A DNA stretch of 64,000 nt from Nematostella vectensis (lineage: Eukaryota; Cnidaria; Anthozoa; Actiniaria; Edwardsiidae), in contig NC_064037.1 of assembly GCF_932526225.1 (NCBI RefSeq), forward strand, positions 7,484,203 through 7,548,202. The letters run 5' to 3'. How positions within the stretch are numbered: the first letter of the stretch is position 1; each line of letters begins with the position of its first letter. The notes under the pieces were generated by a model that had not been told where the DNA came from, searched no databases, and worked only from the letters and a program-made list of their open reading frames with translations. Below are positions 46,995 to 59,322 of this stretch, one piece after another. Position numbers and translations under genes: made by a program.

Positions 46995-49900
46995 ATGCAG
47001 TTTTCGGGGAGTGCAAGAGGAAATTTGGTCAAGAAGCCTGTTTTATCGGGAGGAAGAGAGGAGAGCCGATATCCTGATCGACTTCAAATGTACAAGATCC
47101 CCCCGACAGACAACATCTCGCTAGAAGAGTTCGAGGAACTAGCAATCGAGCGACTGAAAGGTGAGAAAGATACGGAGAAATTAGAGGACGCAACTAGTAG
47201 GATTAATTTTTTGTTTTGTTATTATAACAGTTTAACACAGTGCATGTTTGTTTATAATCTGCTGAAATTCTTTTTCTCTCAAGCCTTAAGTAATAAACAT
47301 TGAATATAATTGAACTTGTTATTATTTCAACTCTATCGCTATTAATTAAGACTATAATTAAATACACGTTATTTATTCTTTCTTGCCTGTCACCAGCCCC
47401 CCCCCTCCCCCCTGGTGGGACTGAAATTCTTACAAGGAATGTATGTAAGCTAAATTCACAAGTTTACCTCCTGTCATATGTTTGGTTTGGGATTGTGTCC
47501 ACCTTGTTTTTTGTCAATGGAAAAATCCTGGCTACCATCATACTGACTTGACAAGAAGTTGAGACATTAGATGGTTTAGAAACACATGGATAAGTCAGCT
47601 CTTTATCCATGCTATTCTTAATTTGTTGTTCCCTTGATCAGTTTTACGCGAAGTGGAAACTCTGGGCATTCGTTTCAAGAGAGAAAGTAAAGAATACAAG
47701 GAAAAGATGTCAAAACACCTGAGTGACTTTTTACCACATTTGTACATATCAAATATGTATTCTTCAAAGGTAAGACAGAGTCTCCTCCAGAAAAGATCAC
47801 AGTCTGTCATTCATGCATGCTCAAATAGCGCTAAGATTTCTGTTCGGAACCTTGTTGGAAGCTGCTGCTCATGATGGGTAGCAAGGCTTTGTCAGCAATG
47901 GTAACACCTGATTGTGCTGGACTTAACATTATCACCTGTTGGTGTCATATCTAATACGCAACTAGAACTTATGCCATGATTAAAATTTTAGATAAATGCA
48001 TGACTGAAGGAAAATGGGCTTCTTAATTACTCACTCTGTGCAGTATTAATTCTCTCACAGTTGTTAGTTAGAACTGTATTGATACTTGAAATCTTTCACT
48101 GGAATATTGCACTAGTAGGTTTGATTAATTTTATTATTGGCTGCCTTTAGAGTACAGCAAATGATGAATACGATGATAAGAGGAAGGACCACATTTCACA
48201 TTTCATTCTTCGCCTTGCATACTGTAGATCGTAAGTGCATTATGCTTCATGTGATAACTCAATGGTGCTGTAATTTGTAATAGAAGCACCACTTGTTTTT
48301 TTTCATTTTTGGGGTGTTCTTCATACAGTACTATCACTAAAGGAGATTGTGATGTTTGGTTTCTTGGTCAAAAAACTGTGAATTAAAGAGATTGTTTAGT
48401 GTATAAGACTTACCCGAATTTTGGGAGTTATTTTAAAGAGAAAAAGTTTATAAAGTTCCTTAACCACATACGCCAGAGATCATGTGCAGCCCCACGTTCT
48501 CATTGTATATATATATATTTTTTTTCAGAGAGGACTTGCGAAGATGGTTTCTTCTCCAAGAATCTGAACTTTTCCGGTAAACCACTCTGCCCTTATCCTG
48601 AACTTTAAATCAATCTTTACAGGGTATCGCCAACAGGCTGGGCTAGGCCCCAGAGAAAAAAATATATGGTGATATATAAAGGGAGTTATAAATTTTTAGG
48701 CCTTAATATGTTTATAGTTGACTCCTGACTATGTTTGTGACTCACTGTGTTTCAGATTTCGTTTTGTCACAGAAGAAGAAGGGAAGGGAGTTGAGGAATT
48801 TTTACAACACAACAGCCTTTCGTATACCCCTGTAAGTTGCTATCCCAGCTTCAAAGCTTCGCCTTCCTTGTATTGCCACGCTACTCCATCCCAACCCAGT
48901 AACTTTTTCCATCCATTCTTCTGCTTCGGCTTTACTGTATGTTTTGTTTACCACACAGATAGGAGAAGAGGAGAAGACAACATTCCTCGAAAAACTCAGA
49001 GATTCTGGTTACAATTTGACAGATGCAGCAGTGTTAGCCTCGAAGTATTATAAGGTTTGTTCTCTATATGCAGAAGATAATGAAAACACGGTTATACAGA
49101 CACTTTTATTAGCAGAAAGCCCTGAACTAACTCTTACTTGAAATAGATGAGATGACAGAAAGGTGATGATGATGCCAAAATGGGTGTTACAGATGACAGC
49201 TAATGAAGTTTTCCTAAATTCCTGTTTTTTTTTGTAGACTAATCTTGTCTTACAAAGATTTTATAACTACAGGTGCATTTTACTGAAGCTCTTGATCTGG
49301 TTCGATCTAGGAAGGTTTTTTTGAGAGAGGTGAGCAATAATATCTTGTATGATAAAGCGTAATCTTGCCCTTGATATCCCTAACTGTGAAATGCTCCAAC
49401 TGATCTTAAGTGAATTGTTATTTTTTGTGTGTGTTTTACAACACCAGGGATCTGCATACATTCCTCATCAGAGTTTAGTGTCCATCATTACCAATGTCTT
49501 CAGGACTCAGCTATCCCATGCTCTGGCTGTAAGTATAATAGTCTTGTGTCTTCCATTTAATGGCCCTAGTACAGACCAAGGGGGATTCCATGCAATTATA
49601 GAGACTCCTTGTAACCATGGAGAGGACAAAGGTTCCTCTCAAAACAAGAGAGGACAAAAAATGCTTGTGGTTCCACAGACAATGCTTTTATAAAGCATAA
49701 TTCTTTTATTTACATTTCCCTCACTATATTTTACATGGTTATGATTCTAAGCTGGTCAAAAAAATGCGAATTATTGTGAAGTGTTCAAGAGAATTGATTT
49801 GACTGTTTTATTATCCTCAAGGTGACGGCCCGCGCTTTGCCTTATCTTGAAGAGGATGACAGACTTCTTCCAAGACTCAGTAATTTGAGGTAAGAAAGAG

Positions 49901-52893
49901 AGAGAGGGGGGGTTAGGGAAAATTGCATTACAGGGTTTTTTTCTGTGACAGCAGATCTTCATCACATACAGTAACCTGCACAAATAATACCAAAATACCA
50001 AATATTGAAAATCAAAATTCACTTTGCCTATGTATGACCAATTTTTTCCTTATTTCAGCCGGCAGTACTTAGGTCAAGATTATAGCCAAAAGAAAAACAT
50101 TGCAGGGGGAAAAATCACCTTAGATCAGATTGACGCTGTAAGTACTGTGTTCCTTGCGATGACAATGATCTAGAAATAAAGATTCTAATTTGTTTATAAT
50201 CTATTTTATTGTATTTCAGGTTTCCCAGAAATCCTTCCCCCTGTGTATGCGTCAGCTTCACCAGAATTTGAGAGAGAACCATCACTTAAAGCATGGTGGT
50301 CGTATGCAATATGGACTCTTTCTCAAGGTACAGTATGCCAAAGGAAGGTTGTGCTGCCTTTTTTGTTTATTGAAGTGCTTAATTTTTCCATATGGGTATT
50401 GGCTTTGATGGAATTGAGTTGTATTGATATGGAGTCCTTCCCGAAGGTATTTACCGTATTGAGATTTGGGTAATGGGTGCATGCTAGAGGGGGTGGGGTG
50501 ACAAGAGGTGTGGCCCCACCCTGTTTATTTGAAGAGATAAAGAATTCACTAGGCTAATAGATTGACTAATTGAATAGTTACATCAGATGACTTTTCTATG
50601 TATTTGGATAGAAAATGTTTAGTTCTAGATATAGGTCAATTGACCTAAAGTATTAAAAAGAGCTCAGAAATGGCTTAAATTTATTGCCATTTTAAAACAA
50701 TTGTGTTTTCAGATAATTATTGCTGGACCGCATCATCCATTTTTTTTTTTCAATCATTCCAACACCTACCTGTTATCATCCCAGTGACTGTCTGGGATCA
50801 TTTCAGCAGCCATGTCTGGATTGAGCAATGAGATCTGGGCCATTGGATTTTCATTATGCCGGAATTTCAAACAAAATGTATAATTTCCATCTTATGTCAG
50901 AGTCATCTGTTTTCTATTTTCATCTCAGGGTATTGGTTTAACCCTGGAGGAGTCTCTGGCATTCTGGAGAACAGAGTTCATAAGGATAATGGACTTGGAC
51001 AAGGTAGGTTGTCTAGGATGCCTGGATCAAACAGAAATGCTCAATGGCATAATGGAAGCAGATTTATTGCTCCTCTGTGAATTTTTTTACGGACATGATG
51101 ATGACAATTAAATTTCCTTCTAAAGTGTTTCATGCTTCTTTTTCTCTCTTGTCACACACTGTGTATGGTTCCGAGGGCATTCTGTAGCTTTTTGAACCCC
51201 AATACACCATGGCATGCCATTATATTTTTTGCTGAGATGATGCACCATCAATATTTTTATTAGGCTTTTAAAAAAGTACTTCCTATGTCCCAGGGTTGCC
51301 AAGACAACCTTTCAACCCATTCTATTCCTCTGATTACCACTACAAGAGGATCATTCAATATTTTCAGTTTGACAAGCAGTATGCTTACAATATTCGCCAT
51401 AATTACGGCAAAGAAGGCAAGCGTGCAGACTACACACCATACAGCTGCATGAAAATAATCATGTCAAACCAGCCTGGCCCGGGAGATTGTCATGGCTGCC
51501 CATACCGACACACAGACCCTGACCTGCTACGACAGCATCTTGCCAGACATAAGCTGGGCAAGGAAGGGCTGGATGAGGTATGGTGTACTTGTTCAGGTAC
51601 CCATGTATTGTTTTGAGTAATATAACATATAGGTGTAAGGTGAATTGCCTAGTCACTCAATCACTTTAAAACACATCTAAAATGCAAACATTTCCCTTTT
51701 TATAGAATGTTTTCCTTCGCATTTGACTAGTACCTGTTCTCTAAATTATAAACCTTGTACTAGAATACAATCATTACATTTCAAAGAGCTCTATGAAATA
51801 CCCCATTCATGATTCACTGTCATATATATCTATTTATGTGCTGTTTTCTCAACTTTTTGTTGCTTCACTAGCTCGCAGTCCTAACCACTTATCAGCCTTT
51901 CTTGTTTTCTGCCGCTACCCCATCCCTCCCTTTTATTTCCTTCTCCACCCAGGTGCCATGGTATGCACACACTATTTTATCGTATGTCCTTTGTAAAATT
52001 ACAACTCTATTGGTAAAGGAGGGTAGCTGACCACTTGCTACTGTAGCTATGGCCCTAGCTATCTACATCATCAAACTGGTATATTATTTTCAGATTATGA
52101 AACTTGTGAAGGAGACACATTATCAGTTGGCTTGCACCAGGTTCTTTGAAGTCACTCATAATGTAAGTCAAGATCTCAATTATATCAAAATCATTTTATT
52201 TTTGCACTATTTAAAGGAATTGATACAGCTTTTCAAAATGGGACTGTTGACAGTAATAATATAACAATGGGTCAAAAAGGGTCTATTATTTCAACTGAAA
52301 AGACTAATGATGGTAATTAGCGAATATTGTGTGTTATGTATTATTTATGTATTTTTATTTAAGGTGTCTGGTTTGTCTGCTTTCAACCATCCTAACCAGT
52401 ACTTTGAGGAGAGCAGAAAAGGTGCCACACCCAACTTGAGTGGGTTACAGAGTACCCCCTTATCACAGGGTGTAAAAAGAGAATCAACATCTTCCACTAC
52501 CCAGTCAAATGAGGTCAGTGTCCAGCTGGTCATTCAACATCCGTGATTGAGGGAGAGGGTGGGATACTGAGTTTAAAAAGAGATCCTAGAGCTTATGTCT
52601 GAATTTTAAAATAAGAACCCATCTTTTAATGCATCAAACATGAATTAACCCTAACCAGTCCACTAGAATTGTGTGCCAAGGGTTAACAAGAATACAAGAC
52701 TGTTTGGAATGTGTCAAACCTTCCATGCCAAGTGGTGGATCTACCATAACGTTCAATCAGGGGGTGTAATAGAAAGGGGTGGGGGATCAACCTGGCTACA
52801 CCCTCAAAGATGGTGTTTTTGTTTTCACAGGAAATGGCCATTGATGATGAGGTAGATGACCAACAGCTGATGGAGATTGCCATGAATGCCTGA
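46995..52893 (+). CDS. prim2: DNA primase large subunit (p58), 16 exons
   Basis: PRIM2 is the regulatory, iron-sulfur subunit of primase in the pol alpha-primase complex; it helps initiate and count the RNA primer. Exons: 46995-47160, 47642-47769, 48151-48230, 48529-48576, 48756-48831, 48959-49054, 49273-49329, 49448-49528, 49822-49889, 50059-50137, 50220-50327, 50929-51003, 51368-51577, 52094-52162, 52364-52513, 52831-52893. All phases join, giving 517 residues (human 509). The N-terminal part has [17 protein letters not shown] and [21 protein letters not shown]. The C-terminal domain has [55 protein letters not shown] and [13 protein letters not shown]. The four 4Fe-4S cysteines are C302, C381, C398 and C438, with spacings 79/17/40 against 80/17/40 in human. 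The start MQFSG matches human MEFSG. An E2F site lies 94 bp upstream. Confidence 0.97.
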
Positions 52894-53370
52894 TCAATTT
52901 TCTTTCACTATCAATGTATCTTAGTGTAGAAGCATGGAAACAAGCTTTAAATTATTGCACTCAAGATTTGGAAACAACAAAACATGGCATCCCATCTGAG
53001 AACGGTTCCATTGCAAAAATGCACTTAAACACATGTTTGGGTATAAAGGACACATTTTTCCCATTTAACCACGGTACATCTTACTTATACACATCTTTAG
53101 GTCCTAGAAACGAAGCAACACTGGGAACAAGCAGCTAGAGATAAATAAGAGAAGAGGTCTTGACTCCACCTCCCCCAGATTTGATAGTTGTGATGCCGTG
53201 CCCCTGAGTATACAAATTCCTTTCAAGCAAAGGATATCTTATCACAAGACCAATTTCAAGTTTCTCGACTCATTTATTTCACACTATGTTTTAATCATAT
53301 ATTTCTTTAGGCATCTGTCAAGGTTTAATCTATGGTATTTTGCAATGCATTGTATAAAAATTATTGTATA

Positions 53371-53376
53371 AATAAA
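53371..53376 (+). terminator. Poly(A) signal AATAAA of prim2
   Basis: AATAAA in TATAAATAAATATATAT, 478 bp after the prim2 stop, followed by a TTTACTGTTTCTG segment. 53377-54040 holds the converging 3' ends of prim2 and the KLF gene and no exon. A minus-strand ATTAAA lies at 53811-53816. Confidence 0.55.
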
Positions 53377-54040
53377 TATATATTTCCAGAAAAAACTTTA
53401 CTGTTTCTGATAATTTGTTTTGCCTACATGCATTCATTTCAAACAATCATTACTGAGATGTCCCAAGCAAATCCTTGAGTACATGAGCAGCTTGTAGCTT
53501 TAATATAGTTAAATGGCGCTCACTTTATATATTACAACTTATGTACAATGTTTACTTTAATTACTTACAACTTGGTTTTACTGAATCAGGACAAGAATTT
53601 GAGCACAAGGCAAGACTAATTGCCAAACTTGTTCAGTTTACTATGAAATGTGTAATATTTTCCTGCTTGTTTTTTACTACTTACATTTAAAGAGCAACTG
53701 CGTATGGTTTGTTTTGTATTTTGATATAAAGCAGATATAAAAAAAGATTTATGCTACTGTACAGACAGGACATGCTTACAAGATGGCGATTTCTAAATGG
53801 TTGTCATCATTTTAATAACAGATGCCTGTTTTGTGTATTTCCATTATTGTGTATGTCTTTTGAAGAGTGGAACTCTTCTCACACATCAGTGTAATGCTAA
53901 TAACGCTGGCATGGGCCATAAGGCTGGGTAAGGCAGTAAATGCCAGTTTGGTACCCCCGCTAGCTTGGAGCTGGAGAATGTGCACTAATAGGGTAATGCA
54001 TACCCTTCAAGTTCCACCACCATGTGATCACCTCATTGCT

Positions 54041-56046
54041 TTAGGGCACCTCCTTAGCTGGTGGCAACCTGCTGAATGTACTCATGGGGACAGCCATGGA
54101 TGGAAGCCCAGCTGGCACCGCACATTTCACAGTATTTTGCATCTGGTTCGACTGCATTGCTGCGACTTGATTCAGTTTACTCATCTCCAGTTGCCACCCT
54201 GGCACTTTCTTGGCTGTCATGTGACGACGGGCATGCTTGGTCAGGTGATCTGATCTCATAAACCGTCGACCGCAAAGTGGACATGCAAATCGTTTTTCGC
54301 CTGTGTGTGTCCGCTTGTGCCTAGCAAGCTCATCAGATCTGGCAAAACGTCTATCACAGCCTTCCCAAGTGCAAGGGAATGGCTTTTCACCTGCAAGAGA
54401 AAATGACAATCCATGAGAATATTATTCTATTGTAATTACCATATTTGTGTTAGGTTAATCAGGCAAATCTAGTAAACAGACTTGTGCAATGTTTAGAAAT
54501 TTAAATAGATTCCACAATTCATTCACAAATTATATCTTCATAATAATTGTCTAAAGCGATCACATTCGTTTAGAATTAATTATGGCAATTAATTTGCTTT
54601 AAAAAAAATAATTTGAGCGACACCGGGATGTTTCCCCTGTTTTTGGTTCCAATGTTTTTGGTACTATTTTCTATAAAAACCAAAGCAGCGAAAATAAAGA
54701 GCAAAACTCGATTTTTGATTTAATTAGGAGCAAGAATTGCTACACTTGAGAATACTCGACCGATCGTTAGATGATAAACATAGCCAAGGCTAGCTATCAA
54801 TGATTCAAAAGATCATAGCGTATGCAAATCGAATACTTGATCAACACACTGTGTTCACGTGTTGGCCTTGACCGTGACGAGACGTCACAATAACAGAGGG
54901 GTGTGTGTCGTAGGAGTGCGAGAGGTTGTGTCAAATGCGAAAAATAACATAAATTTCCCCGATTCGCCTCAAGTGGATATACAAGATAACGCAACCGCGA
55001 AGCGAGAATCGGAAACCCCAACAACATAATTAATAATTGTGCCTTAAAAATGATTTTAGAATGCTAGAATAAGCGCTGTTACGGTTAGGGTACAAAGTGC
55101 ACTATCCTCATGGCCCTTTGTTATTGTTAAAGATTTCGTACCTGTATGTGTTCGAAGATGGGCCTTTAGATGGGAGCTTTTGAAGTAGGTTTTTCCACAG
55201 TTCTCGTAGGTACAGATGTGATTTCTTCTCCTGTTTACGTTACTCTTGGTCCCTTCAGTCTGTGTTTGTTGCTGGCTCAAAGCGAACATGTTCGCCTGAG
55301 GGATGACGAGACCTCTTTGTTGTGCCATCCCAGAACTGTTAACCGGGCAAAAAATCATGACTGCTCCCGCGGGAAGGTTTGATCCCCCAGCTAGAAGAAC
55401 AGGGCTGTATCCAACGGCATTTGGTATGAATTTGGTTGGCAAGGTAGGGCTGCATTTTCCCAATGAGGATACTGTTTTGATTACTGTGGATCGCGTTACA
55501 TTCGGGTCCACATTGGTAATCTGAAAGCAAACCGACGGAAACTCTCATAAGTTCTAAATACTGTAACATTTTTTTAATAAACGAATAGTGTATATGGTGA
55601 AAGGGTTTAGTTTATAGCAATCGCATACCTTTTCTTTGTAATGATTCTCCGCATAGTCACACTGCGAATCATCCGAGCTGGTACAACTAGCGGCAGAAAC
55701 GTTACTGCTTAGCGAGGCACTGGAGGAATTTCTGCTTATCGAAGACACGGGACTCGCTGTATTTCTCTCGGGAGTCGGCGGAGACCACTGACTCATCGCA
55801 AGCAAAGACTGTACAGCATCAAGGTCGACATTTTCACTTGTTTCGCTAACGGAATCCATTTCCGAATTTACTTCGTCCTAAAAATACGATGTAAACAATT
55901 GAATGTTACAGAAATGGAACTTCAATTACCGGTTTAAGGGTTGTATGATATTAAAGTTATGAGATATTCAGGCTCGGAGCACTTACTTCCATCTCGATTT
56001 GAGTCGGGGAGGGTGTTGAGGGTGGAGACAGAGGCAATGCGTTCAT
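54041..56046 (-). CDS. klf10/11: KLF10/11-type Kruppel-like transcription factor, 4 exons
   Basis: A three-finger Sp1/KLF factor binding GC/CACCC boxes. Coding exons are 56046-55987, 55877-55629, 55520-55142 and 54390-54041. Phases join for 345 residues. Finger 1 ([20 protein letters not shown]) is split from the rest by the last intron; finger 2 is [20 protein letters not shown] and finger 3 [20 protein letters not shown]. The segment after the fingers, [17 protein letters not shown], matches KLF10/KLF11 (human KLF11: TTKKIPGWQAEVGKLN). Near the N-terminus, [19 protein letters not shown] resembles the KLF9/10/11/13 Sin3-interaction motif, so it is probably a repressor. Ser/Thr-rich linkers separate the modules. 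The start ATG at 56046 gives [16 protein letters not shown]. It converges on prim2. Confidence 0.93.
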
Positions 56047-56159
56047 GATCTATGAAAATTTTGTGTATTCTGAAAGCAAAGCGAGTTTGTTGATGTGCGT
56101 GCTAGTAAAGTTGAACTTAGATCAGCGCCATGATCATGCACCAAAGGGGGCGTATACGA

Positions 56160-56215
56160 GGGTTTAACCAATCAGCGAGCACTTCCGGAAAGAATAGCCA
56201 ATCAGCATCGATGTA
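56160..56215 (-). promoter_or_regulatory. Twin CCAAT boxes and ETS core upstream of the KLF gene
   Basis: AACCAATCAGCG and AGCCAATCAGCA lie 34 bp apart with ACTTCCGGAA between them, 120-155 bp upstream of the KLF start codon. A CTATATATGG word (one mismatch from a CArG/SRF box) lies at about 56316-56325. These fit a regulated promoter; none has been tested. Confidence 0.45.
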
Positions 56216-56399
56216 ACATGTGAACACTTCGTGTAGCTTTTCCCTACACACGTGTAGTGGAGACCTAAAAATGACCTTTGCGCTATCAAGGACAGGCTTT
56301 TGTTTATTTACATGTCTATATATGGGGCGCACGTGAACAGTGAATGAACAAACGCGGGAAACGTTCGCAACCGAACGTTTTCGTGATAGCCAAGTAATG

Positions 56400-57670
56400 A
56401 AAAAAACACGCTATAATATGCATCACGTAATAAAATTTCGCGTGATTCTTCTTCTTATTTTGTTAAGTATGAGAGCTTGAATTAAGTTTCCAATGGGTGG
56501 TTTCCCCTTGAAGTTTAAAATTAAATTTCTTTCTCTAGATATGACGAAATTATTGAGTATATTTAGTCATCTACAAAGTGAACTCTAACGGCGGCACTCC
56601 TTGGCACTCCCTTCGATCACATAATTATCCAAAACAAACCTAGAAATACACATATGACTCTCTAGGATTCTAAGGGAAATCTTTACATCCTTTATTATTG
56701 TATGAAAGATGATAATTTTAATTTTAAATTTAAACATTTCTGGTTTGTGTGGGCGTGCGATATAGAGGAGCCCAGAGAGGATCAGGATGAAAATGTGCAC
56801 TCTGCTGGTCTGATTTTTATTTTAAAATGAAATGGAATAGAATTAGTTTTCTTTAAAAAAAAAAAAGAGATTTATCTTATATTGACTTTGGTTTCGTTTG
56901 TCTCTCCCTTTTACCGCTCCCGTAATACGTTCCCGTGATAGTATGGGCAGGTACAGTCAGGTCACTGGGTTTCATGGAATGTTTTTTAAGAATCTTTTCA
57001 AATCGTATCGAAAATTTATAATTCTAAACACACTAACCTTGTACGTGAGGTCCTACGCACTGGGCTTTGAGCCATGATTTTTGTGAACGTGGCGCTACTT
57101 CAAAGGCAAAAAAAAAAAATGGAAAAAAAATTCCAAAGGTTCAAATAGGTCAAATTTGCGCCAGAAGCTTGTCAGTCAAGAACTCCGAAATGAAATACAT
57201 GGCTTCAGTTTTATCGTCACCGAAGAAGTCCTCCGCCAGTCATATCGGTATCTTAATATCTCACCAACAGGAAAGCCGACTATAAAAAATTCAGTATTCT
57301 ATAACTTTGATGAGAGAAGGTCATAAGCGCAGGTTTGCATTTACCCACCGAATTGACGAGAACCCTTTCAGTAACTAATGCCGTCAGAATGAATTGCAGA
57401 ATATTAAGAGAAAATCTTTGTGCTTTCTGTTTCGTTCGGATTTTTAGAAACAATCGCGTGACTTCGCGCTTTGTTAGTTCGTGTCAAACATAAACGACTT
57501 TCACGGTCACGTGTACACAGCCGAGGATAGCAGCGCTTTCTCGTCCTAGCTTGCGAATCATTTGCAAAGAGCTGAGGTCTGAGAAAAACGAGGGCTAGAC
57601 AACGCGCGTCTGGAGAGAAGGATGGAGGGCGCGCCTCGTCTCCGTCTCTCTTTTTTGACAACCCTTTTAA
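56400..57670. other. Intergenic region, no supported gene
   Basis: A+T-rich sequence upstream of the KLF gene. Open frames of 60-100 codons are present on both strands but none resembles a protein family or has convincing splice context. Confidence 0.5.
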
Positions 57671-57823
57671 ATTGCTATACCCTGGTTCCAGAGGCTCCAA
57701 GTTTCACTACTCACGCGCCGCGACAAGAAGCCGCGAAACGGCGACAACCACTGAGCAAAGCGTTCGAGCCATTAAACAGAGAGAAGAGGAAAAGGAGACT
57801 CTGGAACCAGGGTAGGATTGCTA
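57671..57823. mobile_element. 139-bp MITE with 7-bp flanking repeats
   Basis: The left end TACCCTGGTTCCAGAGGCTC (from 57678) and the right end GAGACTCTGGAACCAGGGTA (to 57814) are inverted repeats with few mismatches. ATTGCTA occurs directly on both sides (57671-57677 and 57817-57823), a likely target duplication. Interior GC-rich and non-coding. A related end, ACCAGAGGCTCGGGCTCC, occurs near 63303. Confidence 0.8.
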
Positions 57824-58018
57824 CTCAGGCTTCGCAAAACCCTGCGGCAGAGGAGCACCCGCAAAGGCCACTGGGTTTCAGAGCATGCCCCATACCCCTG
57901 CTACACGACATTGCTCAGTCATTTTGCTAGCTTGCTTGTAGGCGTTTAATTCTGTGTTTTTCGCTATGCGCCGGGTTCAGGAGTTGACCACCATCTCCTC
58001 CTCCACCCTTCCCTGTTA

Positions 58019-58083
58019 GCAGAGGCCTCTTTTCTCTGTCATATTTCGCTAGGCTGGAGTTCGCGAGGAAAAGATACCTCTGC
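58019..58083. mobile_element. 65-bp short inverted-repeat element, copy 1
   Basis: Begins GCAGAGGCCTCTTTTCTCTG and ends AAGATACCTCTGC, with imperfect 16-bp inverted termini. It is the inverted counterpart of the copy at 58748-58809; the two flank the frameshifted Cys4 fragment. Confidence 0.7.
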
Positions 58084-58162
58084 CATGGGTCGCAAGTTCG
58101 TTTGATCAAACCCCTGCCACGATCGTGAACGGGAGATCCAGAGCACATGCTCCGTTCATTAA

Positions 58163-58620
58163 TTACTGGCCACTATTTGAGCCCACAATGACTAGCGCAT
58201 GCGTGAAACGTATACTGTATCCGCTGCGGGATAATAAACCCGCATTCGAAACGGCGTCCTCCGTAGAAATATCATGCGACGAACTATAAAAGAAGCCATT
58301 CAATGCCTTATCTTCATTCAGAATTTTCTCTCTTTTGACTAACGAGTCAATCTTCGGTTTACAGGTTTTGCATATTCTTCTGGAAATAGCTGATCTAAGT
58401 TTACCAAAAAGTTTTGTAACATTTTCTTCGAGTCCAACTGTGCGATATTTACATTGAAGAAACTCGCCTGCCCAGATGTCTTGAAATTAATCCCACAAAC
58501 AAGACAAAACTCGTCTTTGCTGCGTTTGTTGTTCAATCTTTTTAGTGACGTTTTAGGTGATTGAAATTGAACAGTTGTTTTCTTTTTTCGAAGAGGAGAA
58601 CTAACCGGAGTTTGACTCAT
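58163..58620 (-). pseudogene. Small Cys4 (ZAD-like) protein fragment with apparent frameshift
   Basis: On the minus strand an ATG at 58620 opens a 93-codon frame: MSQTPVSSP, a basic stretch (LRKKK, LKRLNNKRSKDE), then FCLVCGINFKTSG. Between about 58490 and 58430 a more natural sequence continues in another frame: VGLEENVTKLFGKL, then AISRRICKTCKPKIDSLVK, running open to a stop at 58163-58165. Two CxxC pairs separated by about 50 residues around a helical segment resemble ZAD-type Cys4 domains and similar small domains in cnidarian proteins. The simplest reading is a one-base indel in a decayed or misread exon. It may instead be a repeat-borne fragment. No other exon was found. Confidence 0.4.
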
Positions 58621-58747
58621 GATTTCCGACTAAACCCATACAAAGCATATTAGCATATTGACAGCTTTCGCGCGATGGTACGGGTTTTGGCTCGTCGGTC
58701 GCTTATTAACGCTCACGCATGCGCAACAAAAACAGTTTCGACCCAAT

Positions 58748-58809
58748 GCAGAGGTCTCTTTTCCTCGCGAACGCCAGCACAGCGAAATACAGAGAAAAGA
58801 GGCCTCTGC
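58748..58809. mobile_element. 62-bp short inverted-repeat element, copy 2 (inverted)
   Basis: Begins GCAGAGGTCTCTTTTCCTCG and ends GAAAAGAGGCCTCTGC. It matches the reverse complement of the copy at 58019-58083 over most of its length. Confidence 0.7.
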
Positions 58810-59164
58810 TTGCAGGGAACCTCCACCACAGCTACACCGGGTATTCTTCGGTTTCAGTCACGTGACTTTTGGCGTGTGAATTTACTTCCGGTGATGAAGT
58901 GGTGGTCAAAAACACAACGCACAAAACGGCAACTGTAGGCGAAAACCGGGTTACTCCCGTATTTTCCAATTATTTTCGCTCTAGATATTTGATAGCATTA
59001 CTTTCAAAAGATGTGTCATTGTAACAGAGTTGACCCCTGCATTCTAAAAAGGTAGATTTTTCAAAAGATTTTCAACATTTATCCTTCACTCGTCTTTCGC
59101 TTGCAGTCCTCTTTCTATTCTTCAAACGGATCAATTGAGCTTTAGGGCCACCAGGTATAAATAA

Positions 59165-59322
59165 AAGGTATCTGGTAAAGGTTATTAATACCCGATGAAT
59201 CTGGAGTAGATTAAAAGCATAATACCCGGTAACATTTCATCGGGTAAAAGTTATTTAAAATATAAATTCCCGGTAAAGCGTTATCAGGTTATCGGGTAAA
59301 GGAAAATATAAATACCCGATAA
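59165..59322. repeat. Cluster of inverted and direct TACCCGATAA / TATCGGGTAAA words
   Basis: Six occurrences of CGGGTA, TACCCG or CCCGGTAA occur in both orientations within 160 bp (near 59189, 59223, 59241, 59269, 59293 and 59313), embedded in ATAAAT-rich spacers. Neighbouring copies can pair, for example TACCCGATGAA with TTCATCGGGTA. Confidence 0.6.
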
